Under the pieces are notes generated by a model, which was given only the letters and a program-made list of their open reading frames with translations, had not been told where the DNA came from and searched no databases. A stretch of DNA of 49,889 bases. It comes from Candidatus Poribacteria bacterium (lineage in GTDB: Bacteria > Poribacteria > WGA-4E > WGA-3G). Made by a program: the position numbers and the translations under genes. This document shows positions 42,240 through 49,889 of the stretch, one piece after another. The stretch spans positions 1 through 49,889 of the forward strand of contig JAJEJA010000044.1 in the NCBI GenBank assembly GCA_022828145.1, read 5' to 3'. Numbering within the stretch: position 1 is the first letter of the stretch; each line of letters begins with the position of its first letter.

Positions 42240-43271
42240 TTACGACTGCGGATTATAGGTAGGCACAAAACGCACAAGGGAAGAAAACGATTCTTTAGGG
42301 GATAACACTATCACACCCGCAGGTATACCTTTAGATTCCAAATTAATAGCATCCGTTGGACAGGTATAAGGTTCAAAACATATCGCATCACGTCCAGGGG
42401 GTGTATAGACAACCAATTCTCTGAATATTGAATCGGATTCCATCACCATACCGTACCCTGTATCCTGATTTACGATACTGCATCTACTTACACCGTCAAC
42501 CATCTGAACATCTGTGAAGACGTGGTCAAGTTTTAGCGATTTACCATAGTTGCCAAATGGTTGTCCCTCGCGCAGATCAAGTGCCCTTTCTACATCAAGA
42601 ATGTCACCTGTCGGTACAAGCACATCATCCAATTCCCAATACTTGTTAGCGGGAACAGATATCAGTGCTTCTTGTGCGTTTGCTGTCCCCGATATGTTCA
42701 CATTAAAATATGGATGGATGCCATACCCCATCGGCATATTCCCGTCACCTATATTGACGATTGTTGTGTGCATTGACAAGACAGAATCGTGAAGTGAATA
42801 CGTTATCTCAATTCTAAACGGAAATGGATACTGTCGCATCACATCAGGAAAATCTTCAGAATTCAGCGAACATTTTAATGTCGCACCCTCTGGTTGTTGC
42901 GTTTCAACAGAGCTGACGTCAACTCTGTACGGACAGTTCAACAGCAAACCGTGTATTGTCGTTGGTGAGTCCGGAGATTTGTCAAACTGATAGGTTTTAC
43001 CTTCAAATTCCCATTTTCCATCACGGATTCTATTGGGAAAGGGAAAAAGAATCGGATTACCGAAAGCTGTCGGACGTTGTTCCAGAGTGTATAAATCGGG
43101 AGGTGGATCAATAATGTCATACCAATCGTTCTGATATGCAACCTTGTAGACAAAACAGTTGTTTCCCAATGCAGGAACAACTTCTGCGACTGCTTTGCCT
43201 TCCTGTTTTAGTGCGTAAATTGTAAAGCCTTCATCCTGTCTTTTGCTTACAGAATACTGTATATTTGACAC
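42240..43271 (-). CDS. Aldose 1-epimerase-like protein
   Basis: Galactose mutarotase-type beta-sandwich, about 343 residues, which interconverts sugar anomers. The catalytic histidine-type residues appear in TTIHGLLLNCPY and MGYGIHPYFNV, and the distal glutamate region is FEPYTCPTDAINLE. GNPILFPFPNRIRDG is the typical start of the active-site face. I choose GTG 43271 because AGAGGT precedes it and it leaves a 19-bp gap from the ThuA-like gene; the longer GTG 43325 would overlap that gene. Co-transcribed with ThuA-like 43291-43911, which suggests a sugar-processing function. Confidence 0.85.
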   Translation of the reverse strand: MSNIQYSVSKRQDEGFTIYALKQEGKAVAEVVPALGNNCFVYKVAYQNDWYDIIDPPPDLYTLEQRPTAFGNPILFPFPNRIRDGKWEFEGKTYQFDKSPDSPTTIHGLLLNCPYRVDVSSVETQQPEGATLKCSLNSEDFPDVMRQYPFPFRIEITYSLHDSVLSMHTTIVNIGDGNMPMGYGIHPYFNVNISGTANAQEALISVPANKYWELDDVLVPTGDILDVERALDLREGQPFGNYGKSLKLDHVFTDVQMVDGVSRCSIVNQDTGYGMVMESDSIFRELVVYTPPGRDAICFEPYTCPTDAINLESKGIPAGVIVLSPKESFSSLVRFVPTYNPQS

Positions 43272-43290
43272 TGTTTTACCTCTATCTGAG

Positions 43291-43911
43291 TCAGTCCTTA
43301 ACACCCGCACACCATACAATCCCACGGTGCAGCACTTCGCGGAAATTCGGATTAGAATACGTCACATTGTCATGCCCACTCTGAAGGCAGAAAACGCGTG
43401 ACTTGCCATATTCACGCGACCAACCTAACACATCCATACTGTCAGGATGATCAGTTGTGAGTAGGATAGTACTATCATCACCTGCGGACTTCATTGTATA
43501 CGTTTCATCCCCCATTTCCCAATCCGACAGACCTGATGTAATCGAATGCGTAGGGTCACTGACGTGCACATGAAATGTCTGTTTTGGAAAGTAGTCGAAA
43601 TCAGCGCGATCAGCAATGCCACACATATCCGAGAAAACATCCCACTCAGGAAAAGCAAGGATAGCGTGATGTAAAATAACAATACCTTGACCCCGTTCTG
43701 TCAAACCCAAAATCGCCTCTGCTTGTGCTTCGGTAGGATAAGGACGGTGGAAGTTGTAAAATACAACAGTCTCATAGTCCTTCTGATTTGGATCATCTAC
43801 AAAGATGTCAAGGTCTTCACGAAGAAAGTCAATTCCTTCCATACCTTTAAAGACTGCATCAAAATCCTTCTCTCGAAACCCGTGTTCCCCAGTTACAACA
43901 GCGATCTTCAT
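43291..43911 (-). CDS. ThuA-like (trehalose utilisation family) protein
   Basis: 206-residue class I glutamine-amidotransferase-like fold protein of the ThuA type. KIAVVTGEHGFREKDFDAVF opens the fold, RGQGIVILHHAILAFPEW carries the nucleophile-elbow region (His-His rather than Cys), and FHVHVSDPTHSITSGLSDWE and DETYTM are typical of the family. AGGAGG precedes the ATG. ThuA proteins act in sugar (trehalose, keto-disaccharide) metabolism. It is followed by the aldose-1-epimerase-like gene. Confidence 0.85.
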   Translation of the reverse strand: MKIAVVTGEHGFREKDFDAVFKGMEGIDFLREDLDIFVDDPNQKDYETVVFYNFHRPYPTEAQAEAILGLTERGQGIVILHHAILAFPEWDVFSDMCGIADRADFDYFPKQTFHVHVSDPTHSITSGLSDWEMGDETYTMKSAGDDSTILLTTDHPDSMDVLGWSREYGKSRVFCLQSGHDNVTYSNPNFREVLHRGIVWCAGVKD

Positions 43912-43942
43912 AAATGTAGTATCCTCCTAAACATGCTTCCCG

Positions 43943-45115
43943 TTAATCCACAATTGACTGATAAACTAACACTCGAAATTGGGCGTGAAAAGGGTTGTCC
44001 CCGATCAATTGTGTCATGAACAAGCCAATCAGGTCTTCAACAGGATCAATCCAAAATGTCGTACTTGCCAGACCACCCCAACTGTAGGTTCCTATTGAAC
44101 CGAGTGTATGGGTCTCAGCAACATTAGTAACAACAGCAAACCCGAACCCGAAACCAGAGCCGGTTCTCCACAGCGGTTGCCAATCTTCCCTAATATGATT
44201 TAACGTGATAAGTTCTACCGTTTTACGACCCAGCAAACGTTCACCATCCAACTCGCCGTCATTCAACATCATTTGGCAAAAACGTAAGTAATCAGCAGCA
44301 GTAGACTGTAAACCAGCACCGCCTGAATGATGAAAACTTCGTGGACCACTTGAAACAGGTGCATTTTCAAGCACTTGAATACCACCCGCTTCAGTCGGTT
44401 CATAGAGCGTTGCATACCTATCAGCCTTTTCATCTGGAACAGAAAAATCTGTATCTACCATACCTAAAGGTTCGAGAATCCGTTCTTTCAAGAACACAGC
44501 AAACGGCATACCTGAAACCACTTCCACAAGATAGCCGAGGACATCTGTTGACATACCGTAATTCCACGAATCACCCGGTTGATGCAGAAGCGGTATCTTG
44601 CTAAGTTCCTCTGCCATGTGTGAAAGATCACCACCATAGAAGTCCGCCTCTCTATATCGGTCATTTATCGGGTGAACCCAATCCCCGCCATAGATTAGAC
44701 CGGAAGTATGCGTCAGTAAATGCTTGATAGTCATTTCTCTTTCAGCATCTATTATCGCATCACCATGGTTTGCGTATACCTTCATATCTTTGAAAGCAGG
44801 AATAAACTCGGATACAGGTGCGTTAAGTTGGAAATGTCCCTCCTCATAAAGCATCATCACAGCAACACTGGTAATCGGTTTTGTCATAGAATAGATACGA
44901 AAGATCGTATCAAATTCTACAGGTTTTGCGGTAGCAACATCCTGCATACCTATTTTCTCAAAATGGACGATTTTACCTTCACGTGCAATCATAGTCAACG
45001 CGCACGGGATTCTACCAGCGTCTACCCACTGTTGCATCGCTGGTTTAATGCGCGCTAACCGTTCCGTTGACATTCCAACATCCTCGGGCATTGCACGTGG
45101 AACTCCGTAATTCAT
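43943..45115 (-). CDS. Beta-lactamase/D-alanyl carboxypeptidase-like serine hydrolase
   Basis: About 390 residues of the class C beta-lactamase-like family, no signal peptide seen. The nucleophile S-x-x-K is in RIYSMTKPITS, and the second conserved tyrosine is in WNYGMSTDVLGYLVE. GSIGTYSWGGLASTTFWIDP covers the third conserved box. Such proteins are esterases or peptidases rather than resistance enzymes in most bacteria. I place the start at ATG 45115: AAGGAG in the end of the upstream gene is 9 nt away. Its neighbour 45122-46408 is a close paralogue (shared DVGMS/KVGVS opening and identical order of motifs). Confidence 0.85.
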   Translation of the reverse strand: MNYGVPRAMPEDVGMSTERLARIKPAMQQWVDAGRIPCALTMIAREGKIVHFEKIGMQDVATAKPVEFDTIFRIYSMTKPITSVAVMMLYEEGHFQLNAPVSEFIPAFKDMKVYANHGDAIIDAEREMTIKHLLTHTSGLIYGGDWVHPINDRYREADFYGGDLSHMAEELSKIPLLHQPGDSWNYGMSTDVLGYLVEVVSGMPFAVFLKERILEPLGMVDTDFSVPDEKADRYATLYEPTEAGGIQVLENAPVSSGPRSFHHSGGAGLQSTAADYLRFCQMMLNDGELDGERLLGRKTVELITLNHIREDWQPLWRTGSGFGFGFAVVTNVAETHTLGSIGTYSWGGLASTTFWIDPVEDLIGLFMTQLIGDNPFHAQFRVLVYQSIVD

Positions 45116-45121
45116 AGACAA

Positions 45122-46408
45122 TTACTCCTTATCTTCTACTACTTGCTCCTTATCTTCTAATGCTTGATAGGTCAAACTCCTAAATTCTCCGTGAAAATGG
45201 TAACGGTTATTGTTATTCAGGAGTTGCGTCATCAATATAGCAACCAAATCTTTATCCGGATCTATCCAGAAAGTAGTCGCTGCAGCTCCACTCCAACTAA
45301 AGGCTCCCGAAGACCTTTTGGCTTCACCCTCATTCTTACGGGTAACGACATGGAAACCGAGACCAAAAGCACCATTTTCACCGTACTGATGGTGTGGATA
45401 ACGCATTAATTCAACAGTCTCAGATTTCAGAATCCGGACACCATCCAACTCACCACCGTTGAGGAGCATCTGACAAAAACGCAGGTAATCCGCAGCCGTA
45501 GATACAAGACCTCCTCCCCCAGATGGAAAAAAGCTTAAGTCGTCATTAGCAAGCGGTGCATTGCGTGCAAGTTGAAGCTTCGCCTCTTTCGTCGGTCTAT
45601 ACAGTGCTGCAAAGCGATCCACATTTTCTTTTGGAACAGAAAACGCTGTATCACGCATACCGAGCGGTTCAAATAACCGCTTCTGTAAAAACGTTTCAAA
45701 CGCCATTCCCGACACCACCTCAACAAGATAACCGAGGACGTCAGTAGAAACACCGTAGGTCCACTGTGTCCCAGGTTCATGAACCAGTGGAATATCGCCA
45801 AGTTTTTCTGCCATCTCCGCTAAGGTTGACCCCTTACCAAAAACCTTTACTTCACCGTAGAGTTTATCAACGGGTTTATTACCCCATCCATACGTCAGTC
45901 CAGAGGTATGTGTCAGGAGATGTTTAATCGTCATCTTTGTTTTTGCATCAGGGGTCTCAGTCTGTTCACTGTTAAAGACCTTCATATCCTTGAATGCTGG
46001 AATGAACTTCTCAACAGGATCGTCCAGTTTGAGCTTCCCCTCATCAAATAGAATCATCACAGCGACACTCGTAATCGGTTTTGACATAGAGTAGATACGG
46101 AAGATAGTATCAGGTTCGACCGGTTTTTCATTCTCCACATCCCGCATACCGATTGCTTCAAAATGTACAATTTGACCTTTTCTTGCTATCACAGTAAGGA
46201 AGCCGGGTAGATTTCCTTTATCAACATATCCCTGGAGGACAGTTCGAATTTCACCCAACTTCTCAGCAGATACACCAACTTTACCAGGTTCAACTACGGG
46301 AAGTCCCAATGTTATGTCGTCTGATGCAACTGTTGTTGTAGCGACACTTGAAAGTAGGCACAAGCAGATCAGCATCACTAAATTATATTTTAATGTTCTC
46401 AAGTCCAT
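45122..46408 (-). CDS. Exported beta-lactamase-like serine hydrolase
   Basis: 428 residues with an N-terminal signal peptide (YNLVMLICLCLLSSVATTTV). S-x-x-K is in RIYSMSKPITS, the tyrosine box is WTYGVSTDVLGYLVE, and GAFSWSGAAATTFWIDP is the third box. It is a paralogue of 43943-45115; a signal is present in this copy and absent from the other, so one is likely periplasmic and the other cytosolic. The C-terminus is an acidic repeat (EDKEQVVEDKE) coded by a duplicated GAAGATAAGGAG, which also provides the ribosome-binding site of the next gene. Confidence 0.87.
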   Translation of the reverse strand: MDLRTLKYNLVMLICLCLLSSVATTTVASDDITLGLPVVEPGKVGVSAEKLGEIRTVLQGYVDKGNLPGFLTVIARKGQIVHFEAIGMRDVENEKPVEPDTIFRIYSMSKPITSVAVMILFDEGKLKLDDPVEKFIPAFKDMKVFNSEQTETPDAKTKMTIKHLLTHTSGLTYGWGNKPVDKLYGEVKVFGKGSTLAEMAEKLGDIPLVHEPGTQWTYGVSTDVLGYLVEVVSGMAFETFLQKRLFEPLGMRDTAFSVPKENVDRFAALYRPTKEAKLQLARNAPLANDDLSFFPSGGGGLVSTAADYLRFCQMLLNGGELDGVRILKSETVELMRYPHHQYGENGAFGLGFHVVTRKNEGEAKRSSGAFSWSGAAATTFWIDPDKDLVAILMTQLLNNNNRYHFHGEFRSLTYQALEDKEQVVEDKE

Positions 46409-46426
46409 ATTTTATTTGCCCCCTTT

Positions 46427-47233
46427 CTATGGAACATGTTTCATATATCCCCATCGAGTCGTTAGTTTTCCACCAGGATTCACACTAAGAATCTGTGCCA
46501 ACCCCACATCCTTCATCTCATTTATCTCTTTTTCTGTTCTTGCCACATTGGAAATACGTATTTCATCTATAGTACCCAATAGACCCGCCGCATTGCCTAT
46601 ATTTGGAACACCTATAGTTATTGGGTCATTGCTCTGAAATGTATTCGTATTATCTTTCTCAGATTCCAATACCCCATCAACGTATACTTTCCCCACCTTG
46701 CCATCGAAAGTAAAAGCGAGATGATGCCATACATTATCAGTAATCTCGGTTGTTCCGTTCATATTAAATGCACATCCACCATTTGCACCGATTTGCGCGT
46801 GTAAGACACTCGTGTTTATATTTACCCAAATTCCATAGTTACGATTTGTACATCCCGCCTCTTGTTTACATACTATCCCTTGCCATTTCCCTGTAGATGA
46901 TGTGACCTTTACCCATGCTTCAATACTGAGTGTTTCTAATTCCAGTTTCTTTGTAGAATCAACAACAATATATGCCCTACCATCTCCCGGAAAATCTAAT
47001 GCTTTTCCAAACTTTCCCCGTACACTGTTGAGATTGCCGATTATTTCTCCGTCATGTCCATTTCCGGAAGCATCTCTGACGACTGTCCCACCACCTTCTT
47101 CAAATAGCCAGACTGCCATTGTATTATCATCAATAACTGCAGCTGCTAACAATACATTACAGAGTAGAAACACCGACACAATACCGAGTAGACATAACGA
47201 TTTGCTTATGTGTATGCAGTGATTACGATGCAC
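46427..47233 (-). CDS. Secreted LamG-domain protein with KLTTRW tail
   Basis: 268 residues. Signal peptide (SLCLLGIVSVFLLCNVLLAA) then a LamG/concanavalin-like jelly roll: VWLFEEGGGTVVRDASGNGH, LSIEAWVKVTSSTGKWQGIV, WHHLAFTFDGKVGKVYVDGV and IDEIRISNVARTEKEINEM. The last residues LSVNPGGKLTTRWGYMKHVP carry the shared exported-protein tail. LamG domains bind glycans or matrix. The start is a GTG with GGGAGGA upstream. A truncated relative is at 31763-31873. Confidence 0.85.
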   Translation of the reverse strand: MHRNHCIHISKSLCLLGIVSVFLLCNVLLAAAVIDDNTMAVWLFEEGGGTVVRDASGNGHDGEIIGNLNSVRGKFGKALDFPGDGRAYIVVDSTKKLELETLSIEAWVKVTSSTGKWQGIVCKQEAGCTNRNYGIWVNINTSVLHAQIGANGGCAFNMNGTTEITDNVWHHLAFTFDGKVGKVYVDGVLESEKDNTNTFQSNDPITIGVPNIGNAAGLLGTIDEIRISNVARTEKEINEMKDVGLAQILSVNPGGKLTTRWGYMKHVP

Positions 47234-47374
47234 GATTAAGTCCTCCCTTTACAGATTATTCAAAGTTGACATCCTTAGATTACATTTTATGGCGTATTTT
47301 TATGGTTCTTCTTGTCTATCACACTAAGATTATCTTATCACATAATGATTTTTTTATCAATCATTAACGTTTAT

Positions 47375-47517
47375 AACGTGAGTTTGATAAAACACATTGT
47401 AGAACAAACTTTTAGTTTGTTTCATAGCACACAAACTAGAAAGTTTGTGCTACAAGGTGGTCCTTAGGACAAAATACTGCTTATAGAACTGACATCTTTT
47501 ATTATCAAACTAGCGTT
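47375..47517. mobile_element. 143-bp MITE-like element (family C)
   Basis: Ends AACGTGAGTTTGAT and ATCAAACTAGCGTT are inverted relatives, with the left end identical to the element at 12459-12601. An internal hairpin is formed by ACAAACTTTTAGTTTGT and the later ACAAACTAGAAAGTTTGT. No clear target duplication remains. Confidence 0.7.
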
Positions 47518-47538
47518 TCGTAAGGTTACGGTTTTTGC

Positions 47539-47567
47539 TTGATATATGTTTGTGTTTTTGGTAAACT
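47539..47567 (+). promoter_or_regulatory. Candidate promoter of the CsgG-like gene
   Basis: TTGATA at 47539-47544, a 17-bp spacer and TAAACT at 47562-47567, about 45 bp before the start codon at 47612. Confidence 0.5.
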
Positions 47568-47611
47568 CATGATAAATACATGAATTGATTATTAACAAGG
47601 ATAAAAAAACT

Positions 47612-48880
47612 ATGAAACGCTATTGTCAAATTCTACTTTTAACTCTACTCATTTCCAGTGCATTTTCTCTCTTTGCTGTAGCAGAGGATGCGAATACGAC
47701 CACAAAAGAACCAAACCCTTCTACAAAAAGAATAGCAGTGCTATACTTTGAAGATAATAGCAATTTTGATTCATCAACAGGATGTGGGTGCGTTCCCAAC
47801 TTCATCGGGAGAATATTTAGTACAAAGAAAAAATGGAATTTAGAAACAGGTTTTGCGACGATTTTGAACCGTAGACTCGCTGAAACTACCATCTACCAAC
47901 CTGTCTCAAAGGATGAACTATTAGATGCCATGGCACAAATGACATTGTCTCCACAAACGCTAAAAAAACTCAATAAAGAACAACGTGCAGAATTTGCCAA
48001 ACTCGTGAAGGCTGACGTCATTGTTATGGGAAATATAAAGGATTTTGCTCCGTCTACTCGCATGAAAGCAAATGCATCACGAACATTGAGAGAGGGGGGA
48101 AGAGAAGCAAATAACATGTCCGCAAGTTATAGAACCGGTTTCGCTGTAATGGGTTACATTTATAAAGCATTAGTAAAACTCAACGCAAAGTTTTACGATG
48201 CATCAGGAAATGAAATTGCCACAATTCCAATAAATGTCAAACATTATCACAGACTTGCTGGTACACAGGTCTCCGGTTTTAGGGCTTCTGTTACTGAATC
48301 TGGTTCAAACGTGGGTTTCGGACAGATGTCAGAACAACACGGCAAAAACATACGACCCATCGTAAAACCAACAGAATTAGACAAAATAAAAAGTATGACA
48401 GCACCTGAATTTAATAGAACTCTAATCGGAAAGGTAACAAACGAAGCATTGATTAAAGTGGTATTGGCACTACGAGATAACTACGGTCCAAACTTCATTA
48501 CACCTTGGGAAGATAACAGTGAAAATGGGACTGAAAACACCGAAGAAAAGATGAAAGTTGACGACACCGCGATGCAACGTCCCATAAAAATCACTTATGT
48601 TGATAGCGAAAACGCTAATATGATTTACATAAATGCTGGTTCCGCAAGAAATTTAGCAATAGGTCAGCAGTTTGCTGTTTTCACACGCGGAGAACCCATT
48701 CGCGATATTGATACAGGTGAAATCCTTGATTATGCCCCGAAAAGAATCGCTACAGTTGCTGTCAATGAAATACGAAACGATAGACTATCGATCGTTAAAG
48801 TTATTGAACAGGATGGAGAACTTAAAAGAGGAGATATGCTGAAAACCATTCCTAAAGAGGAAATTGCTAAAGAGAAATAA
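47612..48880 (+). CDS. CsgG-like exported protein
   Basis: 422 residues from the ATG at 47612, preceded by AAGGAT. Signal peptide (LLLTLLISSAFSLFAVA, cleavage before EDAN); no lipobox cysteine. The domain beginning KRIAVLYFEDNSNF and including VSKDELLDAM and LVKADVIVMGNIKDF resembles the CsgG/FlgT-M type alpha/beta fold found in outer-membrane secretion and flagellar proteins. The last ~90 residues (MIYINAGSARNLAIGQQFAV, IRDIDTGEILDYAPKRIATV) look like a FlgT C-terminal module. The xylF-like gene starts 16 bp after its stop. Role as surface-assembly factor inferred. Confidence 0.7.
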   Translation: MKRYCQILLLTLLISSAFSLFAVAEDANTTTKEPNPSTKRIAVLYFEDNSNFDSSTGCGCVPNFIGRIFSTKKKWNLETGFATILNRRLAETTIYQPVSKDELLDAMAQMTLSPQTLKKLNKEQRAEFAKLVKADVIVMGNIKDFAPSTRMKANASRTLREGGREANNMSASYRTGFAVMGYIYKALVKLNAKFYDASGNEIATIPINVKHYHRLAGTQVSGFRASVTESGSNVGFGQMSEQHGKNIRPIVKPTELDKIKSMTAPEFNRTLIGKVTNEALIKVVLALRDNYGPNFITPWEDNSENGTENTEEKMKVDDTAMQRPIKITYVDSENANMIYINAGSARNLAIGQQFAVFTRGEPIRDIDTGEILDYAPKRIATVAVNEIRNDRLSIVKVIEQDGELKRGDMLKTIPKEEIAKEK

Positions 48881-48896
48881 AAATGGGGGAATTGCG

Positions 48897-49889
48897 ATGA
48901 AACGTCTTATTGACAAAAGAGTATACAGACACTACAGAATATTTAATAGCGCGATGGTCTATCTTGCCGCACTGCTAATCTGCTGCACGACCATCTTTTT
49001 CGGTTATGCCGATTCATCAGAAAAGAAAATCAAAATCGGTCTATCTATGGATTCACTACGCGTAGAACGGTGGAGGAAAGATAGAGATATTTTCATTGAA
49101 GAAGCAAAAAAGCTCGGTGCAGAAGTCATCGTCCAATCGGCTGATGGGGATGAACGCAGACAAAACCAACAAGCTGAGAACTTAATCACACAAGGCGTAG
49201 ACGTCCTTGTCGTTATCCCAAAAGATAGTGTCGCTGCAGCACAGATCGTAAAATCTGCACACGAAGAAGGCATTAAAGTCATCGCCTACGACCGCTTGAT
49301 AAAAGAGAGCAATCCAGATCTATATATCTCTTTTGACAATGAGCAGGTAGGCTATTTGCAAGCGGAATACTTACTCCGAAAAAAACCGAAAGGGAATTAT
49401 TTCCTACTCGGTGGAGCACCAAGTGACAACAATGCACAACTTCTCAGAGAAGGACAACTTCGCGCCTTAAAACCTGCAATTGACAAAGGTGATATAAAAT
49501 TAGTTGCAGAAGGTAATCACTGGGCAGTCAATTGGGATCCAAGTGATGCCCTGAAAAAGACAGAACAGGTACTCACACAAGTCAATAATCGGATTGATGC
49601 TGTCGTTGCATCCAACGATGGAACAGCAGGTGGTGTCATACAAGCGTTGGAAGGACAGAACTTAGCGGGCAAAGTACTCGTCTCTGGACAAGATGCCGAA
49701 CTCGCCGCTTGTCAAAGAATAGTCAAAGGTACACAAACCATGACTGTCTATAAACCTATCCGGTTAATTGCAAAAGAGGCGGCACATGCAGCTGTCGCAC
49801 TCGCAAAAGGTGAAAAAATTGAAAAGGCAAAACAGAAGGTTAACAACGGTAAAGTAGATGTACCCTCCATTTTACTTACACCTATACAA
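48897..49889 (+). CDS. xylF: Sugar ABC transporter substrate-binding protein (partial)
   Basis: 331 codons that run off the window end. Start ATG 48897 with GGGGA upstream. A signal-like stretch (MVYLAALLICCTTIFFGYA) leads into a periplasmic-binding protein of the XylF/RbsB family. KIGLSMDSLRVERW, VDVLVVIPKDSVAAAQIV, YISFDNEQVGYLQAEYLL, NYFLLGGAPSDNNAQLL, VVASNDGTAGGVIQAL, VSGQDAELAACQRI and GTQTMTVYKPIRL are the expected ligand-binding and hinge segments, and they follow XylF closely. The C-terminus ends with VDVPSILLTPIQ at the edge. The xylG/xylH permease genes should lie beyond the window. Confidence 0.9.
   Translation, partial: MKRLIDKRVYRHYRIFNSAMVYLAALLICCTTIFFGYADSSEKKIKIGLSMDSLRVERWRKDRDIFIEEAKKLGAEVIVQSADGDERRQNQQAENLITQGVDVLVVIPKDSVAAAQIVKSAHEEGIKVIAYDRLIKESNPDLYISFDNEQVGYLQAEYLLRKKPKGNYFLLGGAPSDNNAQLLREGQLRALKPAIDKGDIKLVAEGNHWAVNWDPSDALKKTEQVLTQVNNRIDAVVASNDGTAGGVIQALEGQNLAGKVLVSGQDAELAACQRIVKGTQTMTVYKPIRLIAKEAAHAAVALAKGEKIEKAKQKVNNGKVDVPSILLTPIQ

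Overview
This window looks like chromosomal DNA of an uncultured, moderately AT-rich Gram-negative-type bacterium. The mix of secreted LamG, discoidin-like, WD40 and vWA proteins, a phytanoyl-CoA dioxygenase, sugar-isomerase and ThuA-type sugar enzymes, and many short dispersed hairpin repeats is most reminiscent of Candidatus Poribacteria or a similar marine lineage. That placement rests on gene content only; no marker gene was aligned.

Layout. 1-3.4 kb: glnS and gltX, two related class I tRNA synthetases whose genes overlap by 4 bp behind one good sigma70-type promoter. 3.6-12.9 kb: a defence-like island with a DUF3696 AAA ATPase and a partner gene interrupted by an in-frame TGA, a type III restriction-modification system (mod, a small antitoxin-like ORF, res), and a Fic protein. 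Paired ATATGTATA/TATACATAT palindromes run through this island, and a deletion scar of a second R-M copy ends it. 12.9-22.3 kb: group II PLP decarboxylase, a gamma-glutamylcyclotransferase-like protein, a Na+/Ca2+ exchanger, a 14-repeat secreted WD40 protein, an aldo/keto reductase, an RluD-type pseudouridine synthase and an unknown membrane-anchored protein.

22.5-24.4 kb is the most interesting part. A strong promoter is followed by an RNA whose T arm and 3' acceptor strand come before its 5' acceptor strand and D arm, that is, a circularly permuted tRNA-like fold closed by two outer stems. Directly downstream is a TROVE-domain (Ro60/Rsr) gene. I read this as a YrlA-type bacterial Y RNA with its Ro protein.

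24.4-30.7 kb: phytanoyl-CoA dioxygenase, sugar isomerase/epimerase, a TPR-Doc toxin-antitoxin-like pair, a protein with a sensory-rhodopsin-transducer-like domain, a dTDP-glucose dehydratase-like SDR and an aldo/keto reductase. 30.7-47.2 kb is almost all on the minus strand: three exported proteins sharing a C-terminal tail (consensus K-L-T-T-T-W-G-x-I-K) plus the remnant of a fourth, a large vWA membrane protein, a diacylglycerol-kinase-like lipid kinase, a subtilisin-like protease with seven FG-GAP-type repeats and a sorting-type C-terminus, an aldose-1-epimerase-like and a ThuA-like protein, and two tandem serine hydrolases. 47.6-49.9 kb: a CsgG-like secreted protein and a xylose-binding XylF-like protein that runs off the end.

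Repeats are unusually dense: at least six families of short palindromic elements, several of which supply coding ends or regulatory context to neighbouring genes.
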